DNA of 64,000 nucleotides from Bacillus cereus group sp. RP43 (GCF_040459645.1 NZ_JARVHQ010000001.1:2356001-2420000); one strand, 5' to 3'. Positions 8,601 through 19,194 are shown, numbered from the stretch's first letter. The notes: generated by a model not told the origin, from the sequence alone. Numbers and translations: made by a program.

Positions 8601-9773
8601 ATGAGATACATTACAGCTGGAGAATCACATGGGCCGCAGTTAACAGTTATTTTAGAAGGTGTACCAGCAGGTTTAACATTAACAGCGGAACATATTAATA
8701 AAGAATTATTAAGAAGACAAAAAGGGCACGGACGCGGAAGACGTATGCAAATTGAAACTGATACAGTTGAAATTGTAAGTGGTGTTCGTCATGGGATGAC
8801 ACTTGGCTCACCAATAACGTTAATCGTTAAAAATGATGATTTCAAACATTGGACGAAAGTAATGGGTGCAGAGCCAATTTCGGAAAAAGAAAGTAAAGAT
8901 ATGAAACGTACAATTACAAAACCACGTCCAGGACATGCGGATTTAAACGGAGCAATCAAATACGGTCATCGTGATATAAGAAACGTACTAGAGCGCTCAT
9001 CTGCAAGAGAAACGACAGTTCGTGTAGCTGCTGGTGCAGTTGCGAAACAAATTTTGAAAGAATTAGGCGTAGAAATTGCAGGGCATGTTCTTGAAATTGG
9101 TGGGGTACAAGCGAAACGAATTTCAAACTTACCAATAGAAGAAATTCAAACGGTTACTGAAAATTCACCAGTTCGATGTTTAGATAAAGAAGTAGAACAA
9201 GAGATGATGGATGCGATAGATAACGCTAAAAGTAACGGGGATTCAATCGGAGGTATTGTTGAAGTCATTGCAGAAGGTATGCCAATAGGTGTTGGTAGTT
9301 ACGTTCATTACGATCGTAAATTAGATGCAAAACTTGCTGGTGCAATTATGAGTATTAATGCATTTAAAGGTGCTGAAATTGGCGTTGGTTTTGAAGCAGC
9401 AAGACAGCCAGGAAGTAAAGTGCATGATGAAATTTTATGGGATGAAGAACAAGGATACACAAGAAAAACGAATAATGCCGGCGGTTTAGAAGGTGGTATG
9501 ACAACAGGAATGCCAATTGTCGTAAGAGGTGTTATGAAGCCAATTCCTACATTGTATAAACCGTTAGCAAGCGTAGATATTGATACGAAAGAAGCGTTCC
9601 AGGCAAGTATTGAAAGATCTGATAGCTGTGCAGTACCAGCAGCAGGTGTTGTAGCTGAAGCTGTTGTTGCGTGGGAACTTGCAGATGCACTAGTCGAACA
9701 ATTCGGAAAAGATCGCATGGAATTATTAAAGCAAAACATTTTGCAACATAACAAATACGCAAAAGAATTTTAA
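8601..9773 (+). CDS. aroC: Chorismate synthase
   Basis: This FMN-dependent enzyme converts EPSP to chorismate, the last common step of aromatic biosynthesis. The N-terminal signature GESHGP (residues 7-12) is present, with GRGRRMQIE and the later RSSARETT and [11 protein letters not shown] stretches typical of the family. The length of 390 residues is normal. RBS AAAGGGG is 10 bases upstream. The gene follows T-box 3 and is spaced 18 bases from hisC. It is called aroF in B. subtilis nomenclature. Confidence 0.96.
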   Translation: MRYITAGESHGPQLTVILEGVPAGLTLTAEHINKELLRRQKGHGRGRRMQIETDTVEIVSGVRHGMTLGSPITLIVKNDDFKHWTKVMGAEPISEKESKDMKRTITKPRPGHADLNGAIKYGHRDIRNVLERSSARETTVRVAAGAVAKQILKELGVEIAGHVLEIGGVQAKRISNLPIEEIQTVTENSPVRCLDKEVEQEMMDAIDNAKSNGDSIGGIVEVIAEGMPIGVGSYVHYDRKLDAKLAGAIMSINAFKGAEIGVGFEAARQPGSKVHDEILWDEEQGYTRKTNNAGGLEGGMTTGMPIVVRGVMKPIPTLYKPLASVDIDTKEAFQASIERSDSCAVPAAGVVAEAVVAWELADALVEQFGKDRMELLKQNILQHNKYAKEF

Positions 9774-9791
9774 TGAAAAGGTGGATTTAAC

Positions 9792-10892
9792 ATGCGAGTA
9801 AAAGATCAATTATCATCATTACAACCGTATAAACCAGGTAAATCACTAGAGCAAATGAAAGAAGTATACGGGGACCATTCATTTGTTAAGTTAGCATCAA
9901 ATGAAAATCCATTTGGCTGTTCACCTCGTGTTTTAGGGGAATTACAAAAATCTTGGCAGGAACATGCATTGTACCCAGATGGCGGAGCTACAACGCTCCG
10001 TCAAACGATTGCAGAGAAATTACAAGTGCAAATGGAACAAGTGCTTTGTGGTAGTGGGCTCGATGAAATCATTCAAATTATAAGCCGTGCAGTGCTCTGT
10101 AAAGGAGATAATATCGTAACTGCTGGCATGACATTCCCTCAGTACCGTCATCATGCGATTATTGAAGGATGTGAAGTGAAAGAAGTTCCTTTAAATAACG
10201 GTGTATATGACTTAGATAGAATTTCTTTAGCTATTGATGAACATACAAAAATCGTTTGGATTTGTAACCCGAATAATCCGACAGGCACATATGTTGATGA
10301 GCGAAAATTAAATCAATTTATTGAGGGAGTTAGTGAAAATACGTTAATTGTCATTGATGAAGCGTACTATGAATACGTAACAGCAAAAGATTTCCCAGAG
10401 ATATTACCTCTTCTAGAAAAACATAAAAACATTCTTGTACTTAGAACGTTTTCTAAAGCGTACGGATTAGCTTCTTTCCGCGTTGGATATGCAATTGGAC
10501 AGGAAGAGTTAATTGAGAAATTAAATGTCGTCCGCTTACCATTTAACGTGTCTTCATTAGCACAAAAAGCAGCAACGATTGCCTTTAGTGATGAAGCGTT
10601 TATTGAAGAAATAGTACGTGTTAACGAAGAGGGATTACAACAGTACGAAAGTTTTTGTACAGAAAATGAAATCCCGTTTTATCCGTCGCAAACGAACTTT
10701 ATCTTCTTACCAGTAGATGATGCTGGGGAAATTTATGAAGCTTGTGCGCATGCAGGGTTTATTATTCGTCCGTTCCCAAATGGCGTACGCATTACAATTG
10801 GAACAAGGGAACAAAATGAAGGAGTGATTTCAGTGTTAAAACAACACTTTGAAAATAAAAAAAGTAAGTCTCGAGATGAGGCAAATGTGTAA
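9792..10892 (+). CDS. hisC: Histidinol-phosphate / aromatic aminotransferase
   Basis: This PLP enzyme of fold type I has 366 residues. Visible motifs are SNENPFG near residue 38, NPNNPTG, VIDEAYYEY and the Schiff-base Lys in TFSKAYGLASFRVGYA. In Bacillus the enzyme beside tyrA serves both histidine synthesis and the transamination of prephenate-derived keto acids to Tyr and Phe. Its position between aroC and tyrA under Tyr T-boxes suggests the aromatic role is the regulated one. RBS AAAAGGTGG precedes the ATG. Its 3' end overlaps the start of tyrA. Confidence 0.93.
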   Translation: MRVKDQLSSLQPYKPGKSLEQMKEVYGDHSFVKLASNENPFGCSPRVLGELQKSWQEHALYPDGGATTLRQTIAEKLQVQMEQVLCGSGLDEIIQIISRAVLCKGDNIVTAGMTFPQYRHHAIIEGCEVKEVPLNNGVYDLDRISLAIDEHTKIVWICNPNNPTGTYVDERKLNQFIEGVSENTLIVIDEAYYEYVTAKDFPEILPLLEKHKNILVLRTFSKAYGLASFRVGYAIGQEELIEKLNVVRLPFNVSSLAQKAATIAFSDEAFIEEIVRVNEEGLQQYESFCTENEIPFYPSQTNFIFLPVDDAGEIYEACAHAGFIIRPFPNGVRITIGTREQNEGVISVLKQHFENKKSKSRDEANV

Positions 10893-11985
10893 AAAGGTAG
10901 TACTAATAGGTACTGGATTAATAGGAGGCTCACTTGCATTAGCGATTAAAAAAGAGCACGATGTAACGATAATCGGCTATGACATATTTAAAGAACAAGT
11001 AGAGCGCGCAAAAGAATTACATGTAGTTGATGAAGTAGCAGTAGATTTACAGCATGCATGTGAAGAGGCACATTTAATTGTTTTTGCCTCTCCAGTTGAA
11101 GAAACGAAAAAGTTATTACACAAACTTGCATCATTTCATTTACGAGAAGATGTTATTGTTACCGATGTAGGAAGTACGAAAGGGACAATCATGAATGAAG
11201 CGGAAGCTTTATTATCAAAGAAAGTTTCTTTTATTGGCGGACATCCGATGGCAGGTTCTCATAAAACTGGCGTTGAAAGTGCAAAGGCGCATCTTTTTGA
11301 AAACGCGTTTTATATTTTAACGCCAATGAATCACGTGCAGGCGGATCAGGTGGATAAGCTAAAAGAATGGCTAAAAGGAACAGGCTCACATTTTCTCGTT
11401 TTAAATACAAAAGAACACGATTATGTAACAGGCATTGTTAGTCATTTCCCGCATCTTATAGCAGCAGGATTAGTAAAACAAGTTGAGAAACATGCCGGGG
11501 ATAACCCGCTTATTCACCAACTAGCGGCAGGCGGATTTAAAGATATAACACGTATCGCATCAAGTAGCCCGAAAATGTGGAGTGATATTGTAAAACAAAA
11601 TCGCGGGCATTTATTGGAACTATTAGAAGAATGGATCTCAGAAATGGAAGAGTTATATAAGACTGTTTCTAAAGGAGATGCAGGTGAAATACAAAACTAT
11701 TTTGCAGATGCGAAAGAATACCGTGATTCTTTACCAGTGCGAAAGAGGGGCGCAATTCCTGCCTATCACGACTTATACGTCGATGTTTTAGATAAAGTAG
11801 GGGCTTTAGCTCATATTACGAGTATTTTAGCAGAAGAAGAAATTAGTATTACAAACTTGCAAATATTAGAAGCCCGCGAAGGACTACTTGGGGTGCTTAG
11901 AATTAGTTTCCAAAGAGAAGAAGATCGCATGAAGGCAAAGTTGGCGCTAGGAAAAGAAGAATACCAAACGTATGAAACAATTTAA
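10876..11985 (+). CDS. tyrA: Prephenate dehydrogenase with C-terminal ACT domain
   Basis: This enzyme oxidises prephenate to 4-hydroxyphenylpyruvate for tyrosine synthesis. The N-terminal NAD-binding motif [13 protein letters not shown] is followed by [16 protein letters not shown] and the catalytic-domain segment [14 protein letters not shown]-terminal ACT domain (about 300-369, [20 protein letters not shown]) could mediate feedback by tyrosine. The start is uncertain. ATG 10876 gives 369 residues, ATG 10885 gives 366, and none has a strong RBS, which suggests translational coupling with hisC, whose stop at 10890-10892 overlaps. The aroA coding start follows 16 bases after the stop. Confidence 0.93.
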   Translation: MRQMCKKVVLIGTGLIGGSLALAIKKEHDVTIIGYDIFKEQVERAKELHVVDEVAVDLQHACEEAHLIVFASPVEETKKLLHKLASFHLREDVIVTDVGSTKGTIMNEAEALLSKKVSFIGGHPMAGSHKTGVESAKAHLFENAFYILTPMNHVQADQVDKLKEWLKGTGSHFLVLNTKEHDYVTGIVSHFPHLIAAGLVKQVEKHAGDNPLIHQLAAGGFKDITRIASSSPKMWSDIVKQNRGHLLELLEEWISEMEELYKTVSKGDAGEIQNYFADAKEYRDSLPVRKRGAIPAYHDLYVDVLDKVGALAHITSILAEEEISITNLQILEAREGLLGVLRISFQREEDRMKAKLALGKEEYQTYETI

Positions 11986-12001
11986 AAAAGAAGGTGAGAA
12001 C

Positions 12002-13291
12002 GTGAAAGAAACAACAATACAACCTGTAACTAATGGATTGAATGGCACAATCACAATCCCAGGTGATAAATCAATTTCGCATCGCGCTGTCATGTTTGGC
12101 GCAATTGCAGATGGAAAAACAACAATTAAAGGATTTCTTCCTGGTGCGGATTGTTTAAGTACGATTTCTTGTTTTAAAGAAATGGGAGTAGAGATTACGC
12201 AAAATGAAGACGAAGTTACGGTAATTGGAAAAGGATTAGAAGGTTTGCAGGAACCAAAAGCTGTATTAGATGTTGGTAATTCTGGTACAACGATACGATT
12301 AATGTCAGGAATACTTGCAAACACACCATTCTTTTCTTGCGTGCAAGGTGATGATTCAATTGCGAAGAGACCGATGCAGCGTGTAACAAATCCACTAAAG
12401 CAAATGGGTGCAAAAATTGATGGCCGAGAAGAGGGGACGTTTACGCCGCTCACAATACGCGGAGGAGATTTAAAAGCAATTGAGTACACTTCACCTGTAG
12501 CAAGCGCACAAGTAAAGTCAGCTATTTTACTTGCAGGTCTTCGTGCAGAAGGTGTAACAACTGTTACAGAACCACATATTTCACGCGACCATACGGAAAG
12601 AATGCTTGAAGCGTTCGGTGTAAAGGTAACTCGCGTGGGGAAAACCGTAAAACTAGTGGGTGGCCAGAAGTTAACAGCAACAGACGTTCATGTGCCAGGT
12701 GACGTATCATCAGCGGCATTTTTCTTAGTAGCAGGTGCAATTATCCCAAATAGTAAACTAGTATTACAAAATGTAGGAATGAACCCAACACGTACAGGTA
12801 TTATAGATGTTTTAGAGAGAATGGGTGCTACATTTACTGTAGAGTCAATTAACGAAGGGGCATCTGAACCAGCTGCAAATATTACAATCGAAACGTCTTC
12901 ACTAAAAGGAATCGAAATTGGCGGAGATATAATCCCAAGATTAATCGATGAAATTCCAGTTATCGCCTTAGCAGCAACACAAGCAGATGGAATTACAGTC
13001 ATTAAAGATGCACACGAGCTAAAAGTGAAAGAAACGAATCGTATCGATACAGTCGTTGCTGAACTAACGAAACTCGGAGCCCGCATTGAAGCAACTGATG
13101 ACGGAATGATTATTTACGGCAAATCAACTTTAAAAGGTAGTACAGTACATAGTCACGGAGATCATCGCATTGGCATGATGCTTGCGATCGCCGGCTGTAT
13201 TGCAGAAGGAGAAACAACGATTGAAGATGCAGAAGCAGTAGGCGTATCATATCCTACATTTTTTGAAGAGCTTCAAACGTTAGCTAAATAA
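12002..13291 (+). CDS. aroA: 3-phosphoshikimate 1-carboxyvinyltransferase (EPSP synthase)
   Basis: This enzyme transfers enolpyruvate from PEP to shikimate 3-phosphate. Conserved elements are GDKSISHRA near residue 22, the [11 protein letters not shown] loop, [14 protein letters not shown] and [15 protein letters not shown] choose GTG 12002 (429 residues) because GAAGGTGA lies 7 bases upstream; an ATG at 11972 inside tyrA would add an unneeded tail. It is the last gene of the T-box-controlled operon and is followed by a terminator. It is named aroE in B. subtilis. Confidence 0.95.
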   Translation: MKETTIQPVTNGLNGTITIPGDKSISHRAVMFGAIADGKTTIKGFLPGADCLSTISCFKEMGVEITQNEDEVTVIGKGLEGLQEPKAVLDVGNSGTTIRLMSGILANTPFFSCVQGDDSIAKRPMQRVTNPLKQMGAKIDGREEGTFTPLTIRGGDLKAIEYTSPVASAQVKSAILLAGLRAEGVTTVTEPHISRDHTERMLEAFGVKVTRVGKTVKLVGGQKLTATDVHVPGDVSSAAFFLVAGAIIPNSKLVLQNVGMNPTRTGIIDVLERMGATFTVESINEGASEPAANITIETSSLKGIEIGGDIIPRLIDEIPVIALAATQADGITVIKDAHELKVKETNRIDTVVAELTKLGARIEATDDGMIIYGKSTLKGSTVHSHGDHRIGMMLAIAGCIAEGETTIEDAEAVGVSYPTFFEELQTLAK

Positions 13292-13300
13292 ATTGATGAG

Positions 13301-13330
13301 AAGCAGATGCGTAATGTATCTGCTTTTTTA
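13301..13330 (+). terminator. Rho-independent terminator of the aro operon
   Basis: AAGCAGAT (13301-13308) pairs with ATCTGCTT (13318-13325), followed by T residues. Confidence 0.85.
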
Positions 13331-13439
13331 TATAAGATAGGTCGATATTCTTTGTTGAAGTGCCGATATAATTTCATTCACCTCACTGGAATATTAAGAA
13401 TTATGGTACAATTCAAACAGAGGATGGAGGGAGAAATAT

Positions 13440-14600
13440 ATGAACGTCATACAATTAAAAGAAGATAAATTCAGAGAAGCACTAACCTTATCAGAATACG
13501 CTTTTCAATATAAAGCAAGTGAAGAACGAGTAGAGCAACAACTTACTCGAATGAAAGAAAGCCATGAAATATACGGTATTATGGAAGAGGGAAACTTAGC
13601 AGCAAAACTCCATCTTATTCCGTTTCATATTTACATAGGAAAAGAAAAGTTTAAAATGGGCGGCATTGCAGGGGTAGCGACGTATCCAGAGTATAGAAGA
13701 AGCGGATATGTAAAAGAGTTGCTTCAGCATTCACTGCAAACGATGAGAAAAAATGGATATAGTGTATCGATGTTACATCCATTTGCAGTGTCATTTTACC
13801 GTAAATATGGATGGGAACTTTGTGCGGATCGCCTTATATGTCATATGACAAAGAGCGATTTAGTTATGAAAAAACAAGTGAATGGTACTGTGAAACGTTT
13901 CAATAAAGAAAATCACCCAGAAGAAGTAGAGAAGATCTATGAAACATTTGCGGAACGTTTTTCAGGTATGCTAGTTCGCAGTGGAAAATGGTGGTTACAA
14001 GCGGTCTATCATGATTTAACATTAGCGATTTACTATGATGAAAATAAAACAGCAGCTGGTTACGTGTTATATAAAATAGAAAATTATAAAATGACAGTAG
14101 AAGAATTTGTTCCATTACATAATGAAGCGAGAAATGGCCTATGGAACTTTATTTGCCAGCATGATTCTATGATTAAAGAAGTTGAAATGATATTAAGTGA
14201 GAAAGAACCGTTGTTATATACATTGCAAGAGCCGCGAGTGAAGGTGGAAATGAAACCATATTTTATGGGTAGAATTGTAGATGTGCAGCAGTTCTTAAAT
14301 CAATATGAGTTTAACTGGAACACTATGCAACAAGAAGTGATTTTACATATTACAGATTCATTTGCTCCGTGGAATAACGTAACTGTGAAACTTGTAAATC
14401 ATGAAGTAACAATGATAAAAGAAGAGACATTAAATAAAGGAATTAGACTGGATATCAATGTGCTATCTACAATAATGTTTGGCTACAAACGTCCGTTAGA
14501 GCTAAGTAATCTTGAATTAATTAGTGGAAGCGAAGAAGAGATACGAACATTTGAGAATGTAGTCCCGGTGCGTGAAGCGTTTATTTATGATTTCTTTTAA
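13440..14600 (+). CDS. Eis-type GNAT acetyltransferase
   Basis: This 386-residue protein has a double-GNAT arrangement followed by a C-terminal SCP2-like part, as in the Eis (enhanced intracellular survival) family. The acetyl-CoA loop is VATYPEYRRSGYVKELL (about 80-96). MLHPFAVSFYRKYGWEL (about 116-132) is highly characteristic of Eis relatives. A terminal aromatic carboxylate (YDFF) fits the Eis C-terminus that reaches the active site. Mycobacterial Eis acetylates aminoglycosides at several positions; the substrate here is unknown. It has a good RBS (GGAGGGAG) and stands alone with its own terminator. Confidence 0.85.
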   Translation: MNVIQLKEDKFREALTLSEYAFQYKASEERVEQQLTRMKESHEIYGIMEEGNLAAKLHLIPFHIYIGKEKFKMGGIAGVATYPEYRRSGYVKELLQHSLQTMRKNGYSVSMLHPFAVSFYRKYGWELCADRLICHMTKSDLVMKKQVNGTVKRFNKENHPEEVEKIYETFAERFSGMLVRSGKWWLQAVYHDLTLAIYYDENKTAAGYVLYKIENYKMTVEEFVPLHNEARNGLWNFICQHDSMIKEVEMILSEKEPLLYTLQEPRVKVEMKPYFMGRIVDVQQFLNQYEFNWNTMQQEVILHITDSFAPWNNVTVKLVNHEVTMIKEETLNKGIRLDINVLSTIMFGYKRPLELSNLELISGSEEEIRTFENVVPVREAFIYDFF

Positions 14601-14618
14601 TTTGTAAATAGGAAATCG

Positions 14619-14652
14619 AGCTGTTCAAAAAGAAATTTTGGGACAGCTTTCT
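14619..14652 (+). terminator. Terminator of the Eis-type gene
   Basis: AGCTGT (14620-14625) pairs with ACAGCT (14644-14649), extended by CAAAA/TTTTG, followed by a T-rich run. Confidence 0.6.
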
Positions 14653-14769
14653 CTTATTTTATCAGTTTTTGTCGGCAAATCGATATATATTGAAAATCGC
14701 CGATATAAAAATTCTACACTACTTTGAAACACCCTTGACTTTTAATCCATGTAATTTATAATTAAAAAC

Positions 14770-14787
14770 GGAATGAATTTTCATTCC
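14770..14787. promoter_or_regulatory. TetR operator O1, in front of the tetR gene
   Basis: GGAATGAATTTTCATTCC is an almost perfect 18-base palindrome 20 bases before the regulator start. It differs by one or two bases from the three sites upstream of the MMPL gene, so autoregulation is likely. Confidence 0.8.
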
Positions 14788-14807
14788 TGAAAATTGAGGT
14801 GGAAAAA

Positions 14808-15374
14808 GTGGCTAAAAACAAACAAGAGGATATTTTTGATGCTGCGATACAACTTTTCGCAGAGCGTGGTTACGATGGTACGACAATTCCGATGATCGCT
14901 GAAAAAGCAAAAGTCGGCGCTGGTACTATTTATCGCTATTTTGAAAATAAAGAGGCACTCGTTAACTCACTATTTTCAAAAAGCATGTTGCAATTATCTG
15001 AAATACTAAAAACTGATTTTCCTGTTGAAGCAAATATTCGTGAACAGTTTAGTCATATTTATAACCGTTTATTTGAATTTGCGAGAAACAATGTGGATGC
15101 TTTTCTTTTTACAAATTCTCACTGTGATAGTTATTTTCTGGATGAACAGAGCAACAAAATATTTGACGATTTTATAGGCTTCTTTATGAATATTATAGAA
15201 GATGGAATCGCAAAAGGTTTTCTCCGTCCATTGCCTCCAGTTGCTTTAATTATTATTGTATATCAACCGTTAGAAAAATTAACTAAAGTAATGGCAACAG
15301 GGCAATTAGAATACTCAAAAGAATTAGTAAAAGAATTGGAAGAAAGCTCTTGGAATGCTATTAGAATCATTTGA
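14808..15374 (+). CDS. TetR/AcrR-family repressor of the MMPL transporter
   Basis: This 188-residue protein has an N-terminal TetR helix-turn-helix (IFDAAIQLFAERGYDGTTIPMIAEKAKVGAGTIYRYF, about 8-45) and a variable ligand-binding domain. I choose GTG 14808 because GAGGTGG lies just upstream; a GTG at 14799 would sit inside that RBS. The gene is flanked by four copies of an 18-base palindrome, one before it and three between it and the MMPL gene. The simplest reading is a local repressor controlling itself and the transporter. Confidence 0.88.
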   Translation: MAKNKQEDIFDAAIQLFAERGYDGTTIPMIAEKAKVGAGTIYRYFENKEALVNSLFSKSMLQLSEILKTDFPVEANIREQFSHIYNRLFEFARNNVDAFLFTNSHCDSYFLDEQSNKIFDDFIGFFMNIIEDGIAKGFLRPLPPVALIIIVYQPLEKLTKVMATGQLEYSKELVKELEESSWNAIRII

Positions 15375-15395
15375 TTCTATAGCTTTATAAGGACA

Positions 15396-15413
15396 GGAAT
15401 GAACATTCATTCC
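15396..15413. promoter_or_regulatory. TetR operator O2
   Basis: GGAATGAACATTCATTCC, an 18-base palindrome with one mismatch, lies just after the tetR stop. Confidence 0.75.
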
Positions 15414-15464
15414 TAAATAAATATAAAAAACTATTACAGGAGATGATATATCCGTACAATCAAA

Positions 15465-15482
15465 GGAATGAATATTCATTCC
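15465..15482. promoter_or_regulatory. TetR operator O3
   Basis: GGAATGAATATTCATTCC is a perfect palindrome 69 bases from O2. Confidence 0.8.
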
Positions 15483-15529
15483 GCAGGTAGAGGTTTGATA
15501 GAATTGAAAAATAATTTAATAGGATAATA

Positions 15530-15547
15530 GGAATGAATATTCATTCC
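15530..15547. promoter_or_regulatory. TetR operator O4
   Basis: GGAATGAATATTCATTCC, identical to O3, lies 65 bases after it and 39 bases before the MMPL start. Confidence 0.8.
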
Positions 15548-15586
15548 GTTTAGAGTATAAAAGTTTATGAGTGGGAGAGGATCGAT

Positions 15587-18500
15587 ATGAGCAAGCTAAA
15601 AAGTTGGAGAAGTTTATCGTTTCTATTATGGATAGTTATTACTATTACAATGATCGTAACGATGCCTAATATGGATAAATTAGTGAAAGAAAAAGGGCAA
15701 ATTACGATTCCTAATACAGAACAAAGTAGTATTGCTGACAAGATAATAAAGGAGATGGATAAAGAAGGGACTGAAAAGTATGAAATTATAGCTGTCTTTA
15801 ATAGTGGAAGTAAGAAGGCTTTAACAAATGAGCAAAAAGAGGAAATAACGAAAACGATCAATGCTTTACAAAATGAAAAAGAGCAATTAGGAATTAAGGA
15901 AGTTGTTTCACATTTAGATAATAAAGATTTGGAAAAACAGTTGATATCTAAAGACAATACGACCATTTTAACGCAAATCTCAGTAGATAAAAAAAATGGT
16001 GAAATATCAAAAGTTGCAAATGGGCTTCATAAAAAAGTGCAAACGAAAGGGGTAAAAACGTACTTAACAGGAAGTGATTTAATAGCGGGTGATTTTCTTA
16101 CTTCCTCTCAAGAGGGAGTGAAGAAGACAGAAGTTATTTCTATCATTTTCATTCTAGTTGTATTAATCATTGTATTTCGTTCGCCAATTGTTCCGATTGT
16201 TTCCCTTCTTACTGTTGGTGTATCATATTTAGTTTCAATGGGGATTATTGCACATTTAGTGGATCAATTTAATTTTCCGTTTTCTAACTTTACACAAGTG
16301 TTTGTAGTCGTTGTCCTGTTTGGGGTTGGAACAGACTATAACATTTTATTATATACAAGATTTAAAGAAGAATTAAGTAAACAAGAAAATGCATTTTTGG
16401 CTACGAAAGAAACGTTTAAATCAGCAGGGAAAACCGTTTTATATAGCGGGATAGCAGTACTAATTGGTTTTGCATCTCTTGCTTTAGCGAGTTTTAAATT
16501 ATATCAATCTACTTCAGCCGTAGCAATTGGTGTTGCAGTATTACTACTCGTATTAACTACTTTAAATCCATTTTTTATGGTGCTTTTAGGAAAAGGAATG
16601 TTTTATCCAGTTAAAACATTTAAAGGTCATGAGGATAGTCGCTTATGGGGATTTCTTGCGAAAAATTCAGTAGCAAGGCCATTTTTTGCTTTAATCATTG
16701 TATTCGTGATATCGATTCCTTTCGTATTAAAATATTCTAACACACTTAATTACAATGATTTATTTGAAGTAGATAATAAGTATGAATCAAAAATGGGGAT
16801 TAACGTAATAGAAGAGCATTTCCCGCCTGGTTTCTCTTCACCGGGTACGCTAGTTATTCAATCTGAGAAAAAGCTAGATGAAGCGACTTCTCTACAAAAT
16901 TTAGATGAACTAACTGAAAAAATTTCGAAAGTTAAAGGGGTTTCAGAAGTATATTCACCGACGCGTCCAACTGGAGATAAGATTAAAGAATTATATATAA
17001 ATAAACAAGCCGGAGAATTGAATACAGGCTTAGGAGATGCAAATGGTGGTATAAAAGAAATTAATGACGGATTAACTGATGCGAAAGACAAAATGGGTGA
17101 TAATGACTCAAATAGTCTCGCAAATGTTCAAAAGTTAATTGATGGAACAAATGAGGCGAAAAATGGCGTATCAGCATTAGGAACAGCTTTAAATCAATTA
17201 TCGAATGGAATAAACAATGGAGCACAAGGGGCGAAGCAAATAGAGGATGGGCTAGCATCATTAAACGGAAATATCAATGCCCTTTCAAATGCAACTTCGC
17301 AGCTTCATGCTGGTTATGCTCAGTTAGAAAAAGGTTTAAGTTCGTACGATCAATATTTCGGAAGCATTTCTCAAGCGATTGATGGTGCGAAAAAAGGATA
17401 TGAACAAATTGAAACGTTAATGAACAATTTCATTCAAACAAAACCAGAATTAGCAAATGATCCTAATGTGCAGCAAACATTAGGAATTGCAAAAGAAGCT
17501 CAGAAGCAATTAAGTGTCGTTTCAAATGAATTAAATCAATTAGCGACGCAGCACAAAGCAGCAATGAGTTCATTTAAAGAAGCAAATCAATCGTTACTAA
17601 AAGTAGATAATGGTTTAAAGGAAATGAACAATGGAGTAACGCAATTACAAAAAGGAGCAACCGAGCTGAAAAATGGCTTGAACGAAGGAGCTACAGGTTC
17701 AAAACAAATTACGAACAAGTCAGGTGAGTTACAATCTGGATTAACGAAAATAAACGATGGGCAAGGGCAGTTATTAACGGGGCTAAAAGATTTGCAAGAG
17801 AAGATGGGCCAATTACAATCAGGCTTATCTAAAAGTACAGAAGGTTTAGGAAAAGTAAGTAACGGTCTAGGGGACGCTCAAAAATATTTAGGTGAGCTGA
17901 ATGAATCGAAAAGCTCTGAGAAGTTTTATATTCCAAAAGAAGTTTTGGAGGGAGAGGATTTCCAAAAAGCACTGAATACGTATATGTCACATGATAGAAA
18001 AACTGCTAAAATGACAATCATTTTAGATGTAAATCCGTATTCAAAAGAAGCGATGCCTATTATTCAAGAAATAAATAAAACAATAGATGGCACTATAAAA
18101 GGGACGGAAATAAATGATGCGAAAACAGCAATCGGAGGGACAACAGCTAGAAATGTTGATTTAAAAGAAGTAACTGGGCAAGATTTCTTGCGTACTGCTA
18201 CGATTATGTTGATTGGAATTGGGATTGTATTAATTGTAATTACCCGTTCATTCTTAAATTCAATTTTTATTATCGGATCTTTAATTTTAACGTACTTCAC
18301 ATCACTTGGTATAAGTGAGCTAATAAGTACGCATGTATTAAACGTTGAGTCATTAAGCTGGAATGTTCCATTCTTTAGTTTCATAATGATTGTCGCTTTA
18401 GGAGTGGATTATAGTATCTTCTTGATGATGCGCTATAACGAGCTAGAAGGGGATTCAGTAACGAAAATTATAACCGCATCTCGTCACATAGGCGGAGTCG

Positions 18501-18703
18501 TATTATCAGCAGCACTTATTTTAGGCGGGACATTTGCAGCTTTAATACCTTCAGGTGTATTAACTCTTATACAAGTTGCATTAGTTGCTGGCATCGCTCT
18601 TATACTATTAGCTTTAATTGTTATGCCAATTTTATTACCAGCTTTAATAGGGTTAACGAGTAAAATACAAAGTTATAAAAAGAAAATAATTGATACGAAG
18701 TAA
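15587..18703 (+). CDS. MMPL/RND-family membrane transporter (YdgH-like)
   Basis: This 1038-residue protein has two RND-like halves, each with one helix, a large extracytoplasmic domain and then a bundle of helices. The inner bundles contain VVVLFGVGTDYNILLYTRF (first half) and MIVALGVDYSIFLMMRYNE (second half), the paired Asp-Tyr motifs of MMPL proteins. Between them (about 470-790) is a long repetitive region (ALGTALNQLSNGINNGAQG and similar) likely to form coiled coils, as in YdgH and YhgE/Pip proteins. It probably exports lipids or amphiphilic compounds. GAGAGG precedes the ATG. Three TetR operators in its upstream region suggest tight repression. Confidence 0.9.
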   Translation: MSKLKSWRSLSFLLWIVITITMIVTMPNMDKLVKEKGQITIPNTEQSSIADKIIKEMDKEGTEKYEIIAVFNSGSKKALTNEQKEEITKTINALQNEKEQLGIKEVVSHLDNKDLEKQLISKDNTTILTQISVDKKNGEISKVANGLHKKVQTKGVKTYLTGSDLIAGDFLTSSQEGVKKTEVISIIFILVVLIIVFRSPIVPIVSLLTVGVSYLVSMGIIAHLVDQFNFPFSNFTQVFVVVVLFGVGTDYNILLYTRFKEELSKQENAFLATKETFKSAGKTVLYSGIAVLIGFASLALASFKLYQSTSAVAIGVAVLLLVLTTLNPFFMVLLGKGMFYPVKTFKGHEDSRLWGFLAKNSVARPFFALIIVFVISIPFVLKYSNTLNYNDLFEVDNKYESKMGINVIEEHFPPGFSSPGTLVIQSEKKLDEATSLQNLDELTEKISKVKGVSEVYSPTRPTGDKIKELYINKQAGELNTGLGDANGGIKEINDGLTDAKDKMGDNDSNSLANVQKLIDGTNEAKNGVSALGTALNQLSNGINNGAQGAKQIEDGLASLNGNINALSNATSQLHAGYAQLEKGLSSYDQYFGSISQAIDGAKKGYEQIETLMNNFIQTKPELANDPNVQQTLGIAKEAQKQLSVVSNELNQLATQHKAAMSSFKEANQSLLKVDNGLKEMNNGVTQLQKGATELKNGLNEGATGSKQITNKSGELQSGLTKINDGQGQLLTGLKDLQEKMGQLQSGLSKSTEGLGKVSNGLGDAQKYLGELNESKSSEKFYIPKEVLEGEDFQKALNTYMSHDRKTAKMTIILDVNPYSKEAMPIIQEINKTIDGTIKGTEINDAKTAIGGTTARNVDLKEVTGQDFLRTATIMLIGIGIVLIVITRSFLNSIFIIGSLILTYFTSLGISELISTHVLNVESLSWNVPFFSFIMIVALGVDYSIFLMMRYNELEGDSVTKIITASRHIGGVVLSAALILGGTFAALIPSGVLTLIQVALVAGIALILLALIVMPILLPALIGLTSKIQSYKKKIIDTK

Positions 18704-18706
18704 TAA

Positions 18707-18740
18707 AAAAACTGTAGAGAGTGTGTTCTCTACAGTTTTT
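18707..18740. terminator. Terminator after the MMPL gene
   Basis: AAAAACTGTAGAGA pairs perfectly with TCTCTACAGTTTTT around a 6-base loop. Confidence 0.85.
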
Positions 18741-18861
18741 TATTGAAAACAGAGTGAAGAACGTTTGCGAATAAACGAAAAAATACTTTCTAATATATGG
18801 TAAAATATAGTTGGGGAAATACGGAAAATATTCACGCCCTTTTTTGTAGTAGGAGGGATTT

Positions 18862-19137
18862 ATGGGTAACAAACAAATCATTCGTTTATGGTATGTTAAG
18901 TTTTGTTGGGGCAATTATATTCTTGAGGTTGTGCGAATATCTTTTTGATATGAATTTGTATAACGAAATGACCGATTCATTTATATTCACTTTTCTTTCA
19001 TACATAATATCCCAATGGAATATCGTGTGTTTCCGTTTGTTTTGAGTATTGTTACTAGTTACGTATACCGAAAAACAAATTCATTGCTAGCACAAATCCT
19101 TATTCACTATATATGGAATTTAACTAGTATTATTTAA
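18862..19137 (+). pseudogene. Remnant of a CPBP-family intramembrane protease gene
   Basis: AGGAGGG precedes ATG 18862, but the frame shifts almost at once. The following frame encodes hydrophobic sequence (MLSFVGAIIFLRLCEYLF). A third frame from about 19018 to TAA 19137 encodes PMEYRVFPFVLSIVTSYVY, then KTNSLLAQILIHYIWNLTS. The last part has the K-T-x-S-(x)n-H-x3-N pattern of the C-terminal CPBP (Abi) motif, whose first EE motif is missing here. I infer a degraded CPBP gene with at least two frameshifts and an internal deletion, since only about 90 codons remain. Confidence 0.55.
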
Positions 19138-19194
19138 AATGCTGTATTAACCAGTAAATCAATGTAATAACCACACGATAAAAGTAATCAACCG

